A stretch of DNA of 64,000 nucleotides. It comes from Chelativorans sp. Marseille-P2723 (GTDB lineage: Bacteria > Pseudomonadota > Alphaproteobacteria > Rhizobiales > Rhizobiaceae). The notes under the pieces are model-generated. The model made no database searches. It saw nothing but the letters and a program-made list of their open reading frames with translations, and had not been told where the DNA came from. Positions 19,457-28,489 of the stretch are shown here, piece after piece (positions within the stretch are counted from its first letter, which is position 1; the number at the start of each line of letters is the position of its first letter). Location: contig NZ_CADDWI010000008.1 in NCBI RefSeq assembly GCF_902809845.1, positions 1,157,059 through 1,221,058 on the forward strand, in the 5' to 3' direction. Made by a program: the position numbers and the translations under genes.

Positions 19457-19473
19457 TTCAAGGAGCCGCTGCC
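19442..19473 (+). terminator. stem-loop overlapping the gyrA stop codon
   Basis: GGCAGCGGCTC at 19442-19452 pairs perfectly with GAGCCGCTGCC at 19463-19473, with a ten-base loop containing the gyrA TAG. There is no T-run after it, so it may act as a weak terminator or an mRNA 3' stabiliser rather than a classical Rho-independent terminator. Confidence 0.45.
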
Positions 19474-19485
19474 TCCCGGCGGGCG

Positions 19486-19617
19486 CTACTTATGCAATGG
19501 ACGGTTTTTGTGAGCGCGATTTTTCAGCTTAATGCGCTGCGTCTCCTCATGCAGACTTAAGGCGGTTGCGATGAGCATGGCTAAGGTCATGGCGGCTGCG
19601 AGGGTGAATATCAGCAT
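19486..19617 (-). CDS. 43-residue membrane micro-protein (hypothetical)
   Basis: A short minus-strand frame beginning with ATG at 19617 and ending with TAG at 19486-19488. It is preceded by TAAGGAGG at an eight-base spacing, an almost ideal ribosome site, which is the main reason for calling it. The product starts with one hydrophobic segment (MLIFTLAAAMTLAMLIATAL) and continues with a short, strongly basic tail ending NRAHKNRPLHK, so it should be a single-pass inner-membrane protein with a positive cytoplasmic end. It converges on gyrA. No family recognised; function unknown. Confidence 0.6.
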   Translation of the reverse strand: MLIFTLAAAMTLAMLIATALSLHEETQRIKLKNRAHKNRPLHK

Positions 19618-20019
19618 TGCTTTTGCCTCCTTACGGCGCCATGGTCACGCGCGGCGCTGTTCTGGCATCGTGCTTCGTTCCGGTCCGTTGCGATGCTAGC
19701 TTTGTAACGAACGAAGGCATCTTTGGTTTCATCGCTCGAACCCGTCTTGCAGCCGCAACTCTTGCAAGGACGCAGTCAATACTTGCTGAACGGAATGTTC
19801 AGGTTTCATTCATGGGATCGGGGTGCCAATGTCCTTGTTTTTGCCCTGCGGATGTGGCTTCGTCGCCCTTCGGAATACGGAGTTTTTTATGCTCGGTCAT
19901 GGGCCGCTTTCATTCACCGGCGCCCGCTTCAACATCGTTGTGGTGCAAAGGGTCAGTCGTCGGATTCCTCGTTGAGAGCGTGATCAGTATCCGTTCGCGA
20001 AGGGTAGGGAGTAGAAAGG
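19618..20019. other. intergenic region before coaD
   Basis: About 400 bases between the micro-ORF and coaD. Two overlapping plus-strand frames (19617-20033 and 19723-19983) are open but have no domain or ribosome site, and the longer one runs into coaD in another frame, so I do not call them. The divergent promoters of the micro-ORF and of coaD must lie here. Confidence 0.4.
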
Positions 20020-20523
20020 ATGACAAAGCGTAGCGCCTTTTATGCCGGCTCTTTTGATCCGCTGACCAATGGTCATGTGGATGTTCTGCGTGGCGCTCTG
20101 ACCCTCGCTGATACGGTCGTGGTAGGAATAGGCATCCATCCGGGTAAAAAGCCACTTTTCTCCTTCGATGAGCGGGTATCACTGATCGAGCAGTGGGGAG
20201 CCGCTGAATTGGGTGAAGATGCCAGACGCATTACTATCGTGTCCTTCGACAATCTGGTTGTCGATGCCGCTCGCGCTCACGGGGCTTCTATCATGATACG
20301 TGGGCTGCGCGATGGAACGGATCTTGACTACGAAATGCAAATGGCGGGCATGAACGAAACCATGGCTCCCGACCTGCAAACGGTTTTTCTGCCGGCAAGC
20401 CCTTCCGTCCGCACCATTACTGCCACACTCGTGCGCCAGATCGCTTCCATGGGCGGGGACATCACGCCCTTTGTGCCTGCACAGGTAGCAGAGGCGCTAG
20501 TAGTCAAGTTTGCCCGCCAGTAA
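20020..20523 (+). CDS. coaD: phosphopantetheine adenylyltransferase CoaD
   Basis: Fourth step of coenzyme A synthesis: transfers AMP from ATP to 4'-phosphopantetheine. The 167 residues match the family. The nucleotidyltransferase signature is present as [16 protein letters not shown] at residues about 8-23, with the TNGH version of the T/HxGH motif; further typical parts are [14 protein letters not shown] and the late [18 protein letters not shown], which holds the ATP-binding residues. A GGGAGTAGAAAGG ribosome site precedes the ATG. It is followed at once by two cyclophilin genes, the conserved order in this group. Confidence 0.96.
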   Translation: MTKRSAFYAGSFDPLTNGHVDVLRGALTLADTVVVGIGIHPGKKPLFSFDERVSLIEQWGAAELGEDARRITIVSFDNLVVDAARAHGASIMIRGLRDGTDLDYEMQMAGMNETMAPDLQTVFLPASPSVRTITATLVRQIASMGGDITPFVPAQVAEALVVKFARQ

Positions 20524-20547
20524 ATGCAACAATTTTGGAGAATTTCC

Positions 20548-21129
20548 ATGCGCCTTCTTTCCTTTGCCGTTCCGATTTGCTTCGCAGCCGGCGTTGCTCT
20601 GTCGAATGTGGCCGTAGCCGCCGAGCCTGAGAACACGCTTGTCATCGAGTTGGAAACCGGCACAGTGGAAATAGCGCTGAGGCCAGACCTTGCCCCCCAG
20701 CATGTGGAACGGATAAAGCAGCTGGCGCGCGATGGCGCCTACGATAATGTTGCTTTCCATCGAGTGATTGACGGCTTCATGGCGCAGACGGGCGATGTGC
20801 AGTTCGGCGACATGGAAGACGGTTTTGATCCACAGCGCGCGGGCACAGGTAGTTCTGACCTTCCCAATCTATCAGCGGAATTCTCCGAAACGCCCTTCGA
20901 GCGAGGAACCGTAGGCATGGCCCGGGCGCAGGACCCGAATTCAGCCAATTCTCAGTTTTTCATCATGTTTGCGCCCGCCACACACCTCAATGGAAGCTAC
21001 ACGGTGGTAGGCGAGGTGGAGGCGGGAATGGAGCATGTGGACCGGATCAAGAAGGGCAATCCGGCGCGCAACGGCGCAGTCGAGGAACCAGACCGTATGG
21101 TGCGGGTCTATATCGCTGCGGATGAGTAA
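20548..21129 (+). CDS. periplasmic cyclophilin-type peptidyl-prolyl isomerase
   Basis: Proline cis-trans isomerase exported to the periplasm. The frame is open from 20524, directly after coaD, but the ATG at 20548 has GGAG eight bases upstream and is followed by a signal peptide (LLSFAVPICFAAGVALSNVAVAA) cleaved near residue 24. The cyclophilin domain carries FHRVIDGFMAQTGD with the catalytic Arg, and then SANSQFFIMFAPATHLNGSYTVVGEV. The usual Trp of cyclosporin-sensitive forms is replaced (HLNGSYTVVG). It pairs with the cytosolic paralogue that follows after 27 bases. Confidence 0.92.
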   Translation: MRLLSFAVPICFAAGVALSNVAVAAEPENTLVIELETGTVEIALRPDLAPQHVERIKQLARDGAYDNVAFHRVIDGFMAQTGDVQFGDMEDGFDPQRAGTGSSDLPNLSAEFSETPFERGTVGMARAQDPNSANSQFFIMFAPATHLNGSYTVVGEVEAGMEHVDRIKKGNPARNGAVEEPDRMVRVYIAADE

Positions 21130-21156
21130 AAATTCTGAACGGAAAGGGGCTTAACA

Positions 21157-21633
21157 ATGGCCGAGATCAAGGACCCGGAAAACACGATCCGGATGGAAAC
21201 GACAAAGGGCAGCGTCGTAATCGAGCTTTTTCCAGGTGTGGCGCCTGCGCATGTCGCACGTATCAAGGAACTGGCGCGTGAAGGTTTTTATGACGGTGTC
21301 GTCTTCCACCGTGTGATTGACGGTTTCATGGCACAAACGGGAGACCCGACAGGTACCGGCATGGGCGGTTCCGAGAAGCCGGATTTGAAAGCCGAATTCT
21401 CTAATCTGTCGCATGTGCGTGGGACATGCTCCATGGCCCGTTCGCAGAACCCGAATTCCGCCAATTCGCAATTCTTCATTTGTTTCGAGGAGTCGCCGTG
21501 GCTCAATCGGCAGTATTCCATTTGGGGACAGGTGATCGAAGGCATGGAGAACATCGACAAGATCAAGCGGGGCGAGCCTGTGCAGGACCCCGACAAGATC
21601 ATCTCCATGCGGGTGGTCGCGGACGCTGCCTGA
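21157..21633 (+). CDS. ppiB: cytosolic cyclophilin-type peptidyl-prolyl isomerase
   Basis: The second of two adjacent cyclophilins: 158 residues with no signal peptide, so cytoplasmic. It shows the complete core FHRVIDGFMAQTGDPTGTGMGG, split by normal spacing, then SANSQFFICFEESPWLNRQYSIWGQV. A good ribosome site (GGAAAGGGGC) precedes the ATG. The pair probably arose by an old duplication, with one copy kept for export. Likely co-transcribed with coaD and with the small secreted protein that starts three bases after its stop. Confidence 0.95.
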   Translation: MAEIKDPENTIRMETTKGSVVIELFPGVAPAHVARIKELAREGFYDGVVFHRVIDGFMAQTGDPTGTGMGGSEKPDLKAEFSNLSHVRGTCSMARSQNPNSANSQFFICFEESPWLNRQYSIWGQVIEGMENIDKIKRGEPVQDPDKIISMRVVADAA

Positions 21634-21635
21634 CC

Positions 21636-22025
21636 ATGCGACGCTCCGCCCTATCGCTTCTTCTCATTCTCCTGGCAGCCGGGCCGGCGGCCGCCTCCGG
21701 TGCTATTGAATGCACCACATCCGGGGGGGAGGCGTCAGCCTCGCTTACGATCGGCAGCCTGCCTGTTCTCGCAGTAGTGGGAGCAAAGCTTGAGGCTGGC
21801 GAACGGAGATGGACGATAGGCGGAGACGATGCAGAAGGTATTGCTGTGGGACAGGCCTTTCGCGGCATCGGCGAAATGCGTATTGACTTCACCGATCCCA
21901 ATGTCGAGGAGGTAGTAGCCGAAATGCGGCTGTTCACAGCTACCGAAGGCCGACAGTCCGTCACTGCTGGCACCATGCGGATCGCCGATGTGGGCGCGTG
22001 GGCGCTCACATGCGAAGGCCCCTGA
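21636..22025 (+). CDS. small secreted protein of unknown function
   Basis: The frame runs from far upstream inside ppiB, but the ATG at 21636, two bases after the ppiB stop, begins a clear signal peptide ([20 protein letters not shown]) with cleavage near residue 20. The mature protein has about 109 residues, two Cys (one near the N-terminus in IECTTSG, one near the end in LTCEGP), which could form a disulfide in the periplasm, and a beta-rich look. No family recognised. Its position between ppiB and queA suggests co-transcription only. Confidence 0.75.
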   Translation: MRRSALSLLLILLAAGPAAASGAIECTTSGGEASASLTIGSLPVLAVVGAKLEAGERRWTIGGDDAEGIAVGQAFRGIGEMRIDFTDPNVEEVVAEMRLFTATEGRQSVTAGTMRIADVGAWALTCEGP

Positions 22026-22035
22026 CGAGTACGGC

Positions 22036-23112
22036 GTGCGTGTTGATCTTTTTGATTTTGACTTGCCGGAAGAGCGGATCGCGTTGCGGCCGGTCAATCC
22101 CCGCGACGCTGCCCGCATGCTTGTCGTGCGCCCGGATGGCGGGCTGGAAGACTTTGTCGTCCGTGATCTTCCGGACCTTCTGAAACCGGGCGATGCGCTC
22201 GTCTTCAATGATACGAAGGTGATTCCCGCCCGACTTTCCGGTTTGCGCCGGCGCGGGGAGGCCGTCGCTCATATCGAAGCGACCCTGCATATGCGCGAGG
22301 CGCCAGACCGGTGGAGGGCATTTCTGAAACCGGCCAAGCGCGTGGGGGTGGGGGAGCGTATCCAGTTCGGCCATGATGCGGAAAGCTGCTTCCTTGGTTC
22401 ACTGGATGCAACGGTTGCAGAAAAGGGTGAGGGCGGCGATGCGCTGCTGGTCTTCGATTTTTCCGGGCCAGTACTGGACGAGGCTATCGCCGCGTCAGGG
22501 CACATTCCGCTGCCGCCCTATATTGCGTCGAAACGGCCAGACGATGAGCGCGACCGCACCGATTACCAGACTATTTACGCGCGCGAAGAGGGAGCGGTCG
22601 CCGCTCCCACCGCTGGCTTGCACTTTACCCCGGAAATCTTTGCCGCGCTGGATGCCAAGGGCATTAAGCGCCATTTTGTGACGTTGCATGTGGGGGCGGG
22701 CACATTTCTGCCGGTGAAAGCAGACAATACCGAGGCTCACCGCATGCACGCCGAATGGGGCGAGGTTGATGCGGAAACCGCTACAGCGCTGAACGAAGTG
22801 CGCGCGCAAGGCGGCAGGATCGTCGCGGTGGGCACGACCTCCCTGCGGTTGTTGGAAAGCGCCGCCGATCGGTCAGGAAAGGTTCAGCCCTGGTCGGGTG
22901 AAACGGATATCTTCATCACACCAGGTTACCGCTTTCGCACAGTTGACGTTCTGATGACCAATTTCCACCTACCCCGCTCGACATTGTTCATGCTGGTTTC
23001 GGCCTTCAGCGGACTGAATACTATGAAGGCGGCTTATGCCTATGCGATTGCGCATGGATACAGATTCTATTCCTATGGCGATTCCAGCCTGCTTTTCAGG
23101 GATGAGGCGTGA
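22036..23112 (+). CDS. queA: S-adenosylmethionine:tRNA ribosyltransferase-isomerase QueA
   Basis: Transfers and rearranges the ribose of S-adenosylmethionine onto preQ1-modified tRNA, forming epoxyqueuosine at wobble position 34. The frame is open from 21988, overlapping the preceding gene, but the GTG at 22036 gives the family start [19 protein letters not shown]; 358 residues. Other conserved stretches are [27 protein letters not shown] and [14 protein letters not shown] near the end. Its stop overlaps the tgt start codon (GTGA), coupling two enzymes of the same tRNA modification pathway. Confidence 0.95.
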   Translation: MRVDLFDFDLPEERIALRPVNPRDAARMLVVRPDGGLEDFVVRDLPDLLKPGDALVFNDTKVIPARLSGLRRRGEAVAHIEATLHMREAPDRWRAFLKPAKRVGVGERIQFGHDAESCFLGSLDATVAEKGEGGDALLVFDFSGPVLDEAIAASGHIPLPPYIASKRPDDERDRTDYQTIYAREEGAVAAPTAGLHFTPEIFAALDAKGIKRHFVTLHVGAGTFLPVKADNTEAHRMHAEWGEVDAETATALNEVRAQGGRIVAVGTTSLRLLESAADRSGKVQPWSGETDIFITPGYRFRTVDVLMTNFHLPRSTLFMLVSAFSGLNTMKAAYAYAIAHGYRFYSYGDSSLLFRDEA

Positions 23113-24239
23113 GCGAAAAGTTTACATTCCGCGTACTTGCCACCGATGGGAATGCGCGACGCGGCGAGATTTCCATGCCGCGCGGAGTGGTCCGCACGCC
23201 TGCTTTCATGCCGGTGGGAACCGGCGGAACAGTGAAAGCCATGTATATGGAGCAGGTGAGGGCACTTGGCTCCGACATCATCCTCGGCAACACCTACCAC
23301 CTCATGCTGCGGCCTGGAGCGGAACGGGTCGCCCGTCTCGGCGGCTTGCATGAATTTATCCGTTGGCCGTGGCCGATTCTGACCGACTCCGGTGGCTTTC
23401 AGGTTATGTCGCTGGCGGCGCTGCGCAAGGTGCGGGAAGAGGGCGTCACTTTCCGTTCTCATGTGGATGGCGAAGTGCATCACATGTCGCCGGAACGCTC
23501 CATCGAGATCCAGGGGCTTCTGGATTCCGATATTCAGATGCAGCTGGATGAGTGCTTGCGTCTTCCAGCGCCCGAAAGGGAGATCGAGAGGGCCATGGAA
23601 CTTTCCTTGCGGTGGGCTGAACGTTGCAAGACGGCCTTTGGTGACCAGCCAGGCAAGGCGATGTTCGCAATCGTGCAGGGCGGCGACAATGCGCGTCTGC
23701 GATTGCGCTCGGCAGAGGCGCTGGCTGCCATGGACCTTAAGGGCTATGCGGTGGGCGGGCTCGCAGTTGGCGAGCCGCAAGAGGTTATGCTTGATATGCT
23801 GGCGGCAACCTGTCCGGCGCTCCCGGCTGACAAGCCGCGTTATCTGATGGGCGTCGGCACGCCCGATGACATACTGAAATCGGTGGCGCTGGGAATAGAT
23901 ATGTTCGACTGCGTGATGCCGACACGCGCCGGGCGCCATGGGCTTGCCTTCACCCGGCGTGGAAGGGTGAACCTGAGAAACGCCCGGCATGCCGAGGATC
24001 CGCGGCCGCTTGACGAGGAGAGCGATTGCCCCGCAACACGCGGCTATTCCCGGGCTTATCTGCACCATCTTGTAAAGTCGGGCGAGGCGCTTGGGGGCAT
24101 GCTGCTGACCTGGAACAATCTCGCTTATTATCAGCGTCTGATGGAGGATATTCGCCGCGCAATTGAGGCGGGAAGATTGGCCGAGCGCAGCGCAGAAATC
24201 CAGGAAGAGTGGAGGCGAGGGGACCTGCCACCACTCTGA
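23109..24239 (+). CDS. tgt: tRNA-guanine transglycosylase Tgt, altered zinc site
   Basis: Exchanges guanine-34 of GUN-anticodon tRNAs for preQ1, the step before QueA. GTG start overlapping the queA stop; 376 residues. Active-site motifs are intact: [11 protein letters not shown] with the general-base Asp and the nucleophile Asp in [14 protein letters not shown]. The C-terminal zinc site is not: the usual CxCxxC reads SDCPATR, keeping only the middle Cys, and the distal His is Asn in [10 protein letters not shown]. The fold around it is otherwise well conserved (YSRAYLHHL). I believe relatives in Rhizobiales share this, so it is probably a lineage form and not damage. Confidence 0.95.
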   Translation: MSEKFTFRVLATDGNARRGEISMPRGVVRTPAFMPVGTGGTVKAMYMEQVRALGSDIILGNTYHLMLRPGAERVARLGGLHEFIRWPWPILTDSGGFQVMSLAALRKVREEGVTFRSHVDGEVHHMSPERSIEIQGLLDSDIQMQLDECLRLPAPEREIERAMELSLRWAERCKTAFGDQPGKAMFAIVQGGDNARLRLRSAEALAAMDLKGYAVGGLAVGEPQEVMLDMLAATCPALPADKPRYLMGVGTPDDILKSVALGIDMFDCVMPTRAGRHGLAFTRRGRVNLRNARHAEDPRPLDEESDCPATRGYSRAYLHHLVKSGEALGGMLLTWNNLAYYQRLMEDIRRAIEAGRLAERSAEIQEEWRRGDLPPL

Positions 24240-24300
24240 TGTTATGCGAAGAATCCGCTTGGGATCTAATTTGGGGTTCACCGTGATTGGAGGTGGATCA

Positions 24301-25046
24301 TGGGCGAGAGCTATTCGTTGATCTGCACGAACGAGGACCAAGCCGGATATCACTATGGAGAAACTGTCGGCCAGGCTGGTGAAGCATGATTTGTGGGCCG
24401 ATCCGCCCGAGTTGGCCCGGTTCCTGTGTCGCTGTGGCCATATATAAATAAGCCCTGATAGCGCCGGAAAATGCATGCGCGGCGTGGTTCGGGCTGGACG
24501 GCCCGTGGATCAATCTGCGCCTGGGAGGATGCGGCTCGAACCCCTCGCCCGGTCCTGTCGACAACCTCCTTCAACACCAAGATGTGGCTGCGCGGCCGCA
24601 TCCCATGCGGCACACGCTCCTTGCCAACGCCCTTTCGTTCATTGGAAAACGCAAAGACCTTCATCGCCTGCTTGAGCTGTCATCGGCCTGTCCGACGCCT
24701 TGAGATCGCGAAGGCCATCAACCGTGCGTGCTTCAACACTTGGGCGGCTACTCAGCTCGCGCCGACGTCGAAGGGCGATGTCGTTATTCTCGGTGACTCG
24801 CCGTCCACAAAAGTGCGCGCGTCGCTGGATGCTGAAGGAGCGCGGCGCATGGTTCTTCTTCCTGGCGCCTAGAGCCCCGACCTCATCGAAATTGGCTCGC
24901 CAAGCTCAAGGCTCACCTGCGCGCCGCCGCAGCCAGAGCCTTCAATGGCCTCCGGAGAGCGATCCGATTGTCTGCAATCTCTTCAACAAAACTGAATGCT
25001 GGAATTATCGCAAGAAAGCCGCTACGCGCTCGTTAAATGGCCGTTG
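24301..25046 (+). pseudogene. decayed IS630-family transposase
   Basis: No single frame is open, but pieces of an IS630-type transposase follow in order in different frames: TKPDITMEKLSARLV and ELARFLCRCG from 24337 (end of the helix-turn-helix region), SFNTKMWLRGRIPCG near 24573 (DDE start, TNTKM type), INRACFNTWAATQLAP and KGDVVILGDSPSTKVRASL near 24720-24830 (second Asp region, with the usual DN altered), SPDLIE near 24872, LAKLKAHLRAAAARAF near 24897 and ICNLFNKTECWNY near 24970. At least four frame changes and two stops break it. It differs from the element at 54975. Terminal repeats are not recognisable. It ends beside the stop of the minus-strand M15 gene. Confidence 0.85.
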
Positions 25047-25048
25047 CG

Positions 25049-26440
25049 CTAGCGTTTGCGTCGGCAGCGCCAGTTCCAATCCCGCTTAGGGCCTATATCG
25101 ACGTGAACCGATTTGGTATGGCAGTAGGTGCCCACTCCGCCTCGCCCGGGCAATGACCGCGCAAAGTTTGCCAGCTCCCACTTGGTGACGCCCTCAATCT
25201 GAATGTCGGCTGCGGCGCAGTGCATGTGCATGGAATTTCGCGCGCCGCGCACGCGTTTGTTATGCGCTGGGCTGCGATAGCCGGAGGTTACGACTACACG
25301 CTTGCCGAAGTGCCGCTCGATGGCACGCAGCTTCTGCACCAATGCCGGCTTGAGGCACGAAACATCCACGCTTTCGCGCTGCTTCAGCAGCCCGTTCGGC
25401 GCAAGACGAGCAAGGCCAGAGGCGGACGCCACCTGATAAGGGATCTCCTCTTCGTAAAGGTCTATATCGTCATCGTCACCGATGGCCGAGTGGCGCTTTA
25501 CCTCAAAGAGCTGTTCGCGTGCGCGGACACCGGGCAATGCATCGCTGGTGAACATCGCGGCCGCCATCGGGATAGCGGTTGGCTTGATAGTCTCAGTAGA
25601 AAGTGTTTTGTGGCTTTCGCTCGTCTCGTCCTTCTTCTCGACACTTACAGCAGCCGTATCCGACAGGCGTTGAGCTTCGAGCGCCTGGGGGCGCTTATTC
25701 GCCGGTGAGAAGAAGTTCGACAAAAATCCTCGTTTCTCCAAGGTTTCTGCCTGCTTAATTTCCGCAGCATCGGCGAGGATCGGTTTGATAACCTCTTCGG
25801 TGACCGTTTCCCTTTTCGCATCGAGGGCCGGATCGGATGGAGCAGCTTCGGCATCCGGAGGCTTGCTCTGCGCTTTGGAGCCAGCGGAGGCCGTACCGCT
25901 AGAGCTTTCCGTGGCCTCCGCATGAGCTTGATCCGGCTTGCCATCGGTGCGCTTGTCGGCCGCAAAGAGCATTGCAAAGACGCCGGGATTTGCGGGGGAG
26001 GCGGGCTCGAAGCCAGAAGGCTCTTCCGTCAGTCCGGCCCGCCCGGCAGATCGTGGCACCTCGGGCTCGTCTGCTTCGGTGTGGGTGGAACGATCGTTGC
26101 TCCCCGGCACTGTCGCTTCCGCAGGCGCATCTGGCGATTCTGCCTCGCCTTGTGCAAGGAGGGAAGGGCGTACGAGTCCGCCATTGGAAATGTCGATTCC
26201 GGCGCCGACACTTACAGCGATGGGCGGAGCACCGGAAACAACGCTGTCGCTCAGCGCAGTACTATGGAAGGAATTCGATGCAAGCTCTGGACTGTTCGGA
26301 TCCGAGACGGAGCACGCCGCAGCAAAGAGGCAGCTGGTCGCGGCTACAAGAATGCGGCGCTGGAAATGTCTGTCTCTTTGCTTTCCGGTCGAGGCCGGAC
26401 CACTGACAGCCAAGAGCCCTTCCTCTTCAGCAGATTTCAC
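25049..26440 (-). CDS. M15-type (YcbK/DUF882-like) peptidase with long low-complexity region
   Basis: Probable exported D,D-carboxypeptidase-like protein acting on peptidoglycan. The last ~105 residues form the domain: LVQKLRAIERHFGKRVVVTS, then GYRSPAHNKRV, SMHMHCAAADIQ with the zinc His and Asp, and the final VHVDIG. The N-terminus has a lipoprotein-like segment (RRILVAATSCLFAAACS), so it may be lipid-anchored. Between them lie about 300 residues rich in Ala, Ser, Pro and Glu, probably unstructured. The called start is GTG at 26440; a TTG at 26413 after GAGGAAGGG is equally plausible. The IS630 ruin abuts the 3' end. Confidence 0.82.
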   Translation of the reverse strand: MKSAEEEGLLAVSGPASTGKQRDRHFQRRILVAATSCLFAAACSVSDPNSPELASNSFHSTALSDSVVSGAPPIAVSVGAGIDISNGGLVRPSLLAQGEAESPDAPAEATVPGSNDRSTHTEADEPEVPRSAGRAGLTEEPSGFEPASPANPGVFAMLFAADKRTDGKPDQAHAEATESSSGTASAGSKAQSKPPDAEAAPSDPALDAKRETVTEEVIKPILADAAEIKQAETLEKRGFLSNFFSPANKRPQALEAQRLSDTAAVSVEKKDETSESHKTLSTETIKPTAIPMAAAMFTSDALPGVRAREQLFEVKRHSAIGDDDDIDLYEEEIPYQVASASGLARLAPNGLLKQRESVDVSCLKPALVQKLRAIERHFGKRVVVTSGYRSPAHNKRVRGARNSMHMHCAAADIQIEGVTKWELANFARSLPGRGGVGTYCHTKSVHVDIGPKRDWNWRCRRKR

Positions 26441-26580
26441 TTTGGGGAAAAGCGCTTACGCTTTGTTCATGTCCCCCGAACGCGTGCGCGAACAATGTTT
26501 GGTAACTAAACTGGAAACCGTTAGCAAGTTTTGGGCGAGTCGACCTGGCTGTAAAAGACTAGAAACGCTTTCATTTTCTT

Positions 26581-28416
26581 TCACAAATTGTGTCGAATCA
26601 TAACATAATTTCCCGGAGCATCTGCCAGGAACCCTTTTTTCGGACAGGGTTTTCGTGCCGGAACCCTGGTATCATCCTGCCTTTCGATCCACCGCTGCCA
26701 GTTCGGCCACCACGATCCGGGTTCCTCTCGCGCGCCGGAAAGCCATTCCTCCAGGCTGTCCTTAAGGCCGGCACGGGTCCAATGCCTGTACTTTCCCAGT
26801 GTGGGCGGATTGACTACGCCGGCTATATGGCCGGAGCCGGCAAGCACGAAGTCCACCGGCCCGCCAAAAAGATGGCTGCCGCGCAGCACCGAACGCGCAG
26901 GTGCAATGTGATCATCCATCGCGGCCAGATTGTAGACGGGGATCTTAATGTCGGAGAGGCTGATTCTCTTGCCGTTGAGGATCGCCCGACCCCGCGCCAG
27001 ATTGTTCTCCAGATAACAATTCCGCAGATAATAGGAATGATTGGCTGCGGTTACCCGCGTGGTATCCCCATTCCAGAAGAGGATGTCAAAGGGCGGGGGA
27101 TTGCGGCCGCGCAGATAGCTGTTGACCACATAGGGCCAGATGAGATCGCGTGCCCTTAGCATGTTGAACGCTGCCGACATATGGCTGCCTTCCAGAAAGC
27201 CTCGCCCGCTCATGCTTTTTTCCAGCCTTTCGATCTGCTCGGCATCGGCAAAGACTCTGAGATCCCCGGCATGCGTAAAATCCACCTGGGCGGCAAAGAA
27301 GGTGGCGGAAGCGATCCGGTCGTCACGCTCCTGGGCCATTCGGGCGAGGGCAGCGGCAAGTAGCGTGCCGCCCACGCAATAGCCGATGGCGTTCACTTGA
27401 CGCTCGTCGGTGCGTTCCATGATGGTGTCAAGGCCCAGCCCGATACCTTGAGAAACATACGCGTCCCAGCCCATTGACCTGTGGCGTTCGTCGGGATTGA
27501 CCCATGAGATGGCGAAGACGGTGTGCCCTTGCTCGACCGCCCACCGTATGAAGGAGCGCTCGGCCGCAAGGTCGAGGATATAGTATTTGTTGATCCAGGG
27601 CGGAACGATGATGAGTGGCCGCTTGAGCACCGACTCTGTTGCCGGCTCGTATTGAATGATCTCGGCAAGATCGCTGCGCGCCACCACCTTGCCGGGCGTG
27701 TTCGCGATGTTCCTGCCCAGTTTGAAGTCGGTGTTGTCAGACTGACGCAGCCGGAGCGAGCCGCCGTCTGCGGATATGTCCTCGGCCAGCATGCGCATGC
27801 CGCGCACAAGATTTTCTCCATCAGAGGCCAGCGTCTCCCGCAGCAGCGCCGGATTTGTGAGCACGAAATTGGAAGGCGAAAGAGCTTCGGTGAACTGGCG
27901 GACATAGAACTGTGCCTTCTGGCGCGTTTGTGTGTCCAGACCGTCCGCATCCTTCGCCAACTCCGCCGCCCAGCGTGCAGTCACAAGATACGCTTGCTTG
28001 AGAAAGGCGAAAAACGGGTTCCTTGACCAGTCCGGGTCATCGAAGCGTTTATCGCCGGGATCCGGGGCCACAATCTCGCCGCTGGCCGGTTCACCATCTA
28101 TGCGACGGATCGAAGCGGTCCAAATGTCCATATAGCTGGCAAAGAGCCGCGTCTGCGCCTCCAGGGCGCGCGAGGATTCAGAGGTCCAGTATTCGGTTAG
28201 CTTCGAGAGAGTCGTCACCATGTCGGCAAAGATCTCCGCCGTCGGATCGGGTGTCTGCCCCGCCTCGGTCGGGCGCACCCAAGCCTTGGCCGCCTTGCCT
28301 GCTTCCTCTATCGCGCGCGCAAAATTGGCGGCAAGACGTTCCGGATCATTCGCCATGAAAGGCCGCGAAGCGCCGCTTTCCTGCGCATCCCTGTCATTCT
28401 TCTCACCGGCTGCCAT
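26581..28416 (-). CDS. phaC: class I poly(3-hydroxyalkanoate) synthase PhaC
   Basis: Polymerises 3-hydroxyacyl-CoA into polyester storage granules. 611 residues, normal for class I. The alpha/beta-hydrolase core has the lipase-like box GYCVGG with the nucleophilic Cys (about residue 340), the Asp in AAMDDHIAP and the His in GSGHIAGVVNPP. The N-terminal ~200 residues form the domain typical of the class. The gene stands alone; phaA, phaB and phasin genes are not in this window. It diverges from the lipoprotein gene at 28490, with a shared upstream region of only 73 bases. I see no terminator in the 140 bases after its stop. Confidence 0.95.
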   Translation of the reverse strand: MAAGEKNDRDAQESGASRPFMANDPERLAANFARAIEEAGKAAKAWVRPTEAGQTPDPTAEIFADMVTTLSKLTEYWTSESSRALEAQTRLFASYMDIWTASIRRIDGEPASGEIVAPDPGDKRFDDPDWSRNPFFAFLKQAYLVTARWAAELAKDADGLDTQTRQKAQFYVRQFTEALSPSNFVLTNPALLRETLASDGENLVRGMRMLAEDISADGGSLRLRQSDNTDFKLGRNIANTPGKVVARSDLAEIIQYEPATESVLKRPLIIVPPWINKYYILDLAAERSFIRWAVEQGHTVFAISWVNPDERHRSMGWDAYVSQGIGLGLDTIMERTDERQVNAIGYCVGGTLLAAALARMAQERDDRIASATFFAAQVDFTHAGDLRVFADAEQIERLEKSMSGRGFLEGSHMSAAFNMLRARDLIWPYVVNSYLRGRNPPPFDILFWNGDTTRVTAANHSYYLRNCYLENNLARGRAILNGKRISLSDIKIPVYNLAAMDDHIAPARSVLRGSHLFGGPVDFVLAGSGHIAGVVNPPTLGKYRHWTRAGLKDSLEEWLSGAREEPGSWWPNWQRWIERQDDTRVPARKPCPKKGFLADAPGNYVMIRHNL

Positions 28417-28489
28417 TCTTCGCGCTGGACCTCTCCCTTCCCGCTATGCTGATATAGCACGGTGGCCATTAGGAATGTTGCTTGAACAT

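Noticed and set aside
19617..20033. 138-codon plus-strand ORF before coaD
   Set aside because: No ribosome site or domain, and it overlaps the coaD start in another frame. The micro-ORF on the other strand is better supported.
23073..24476. 467-codon minus-strand ORF opposite tgt
   Set aside because: Tgt on the plus strand is certain. The antisense frame has no recognisable domain and arises from the high-GC codon pattern.
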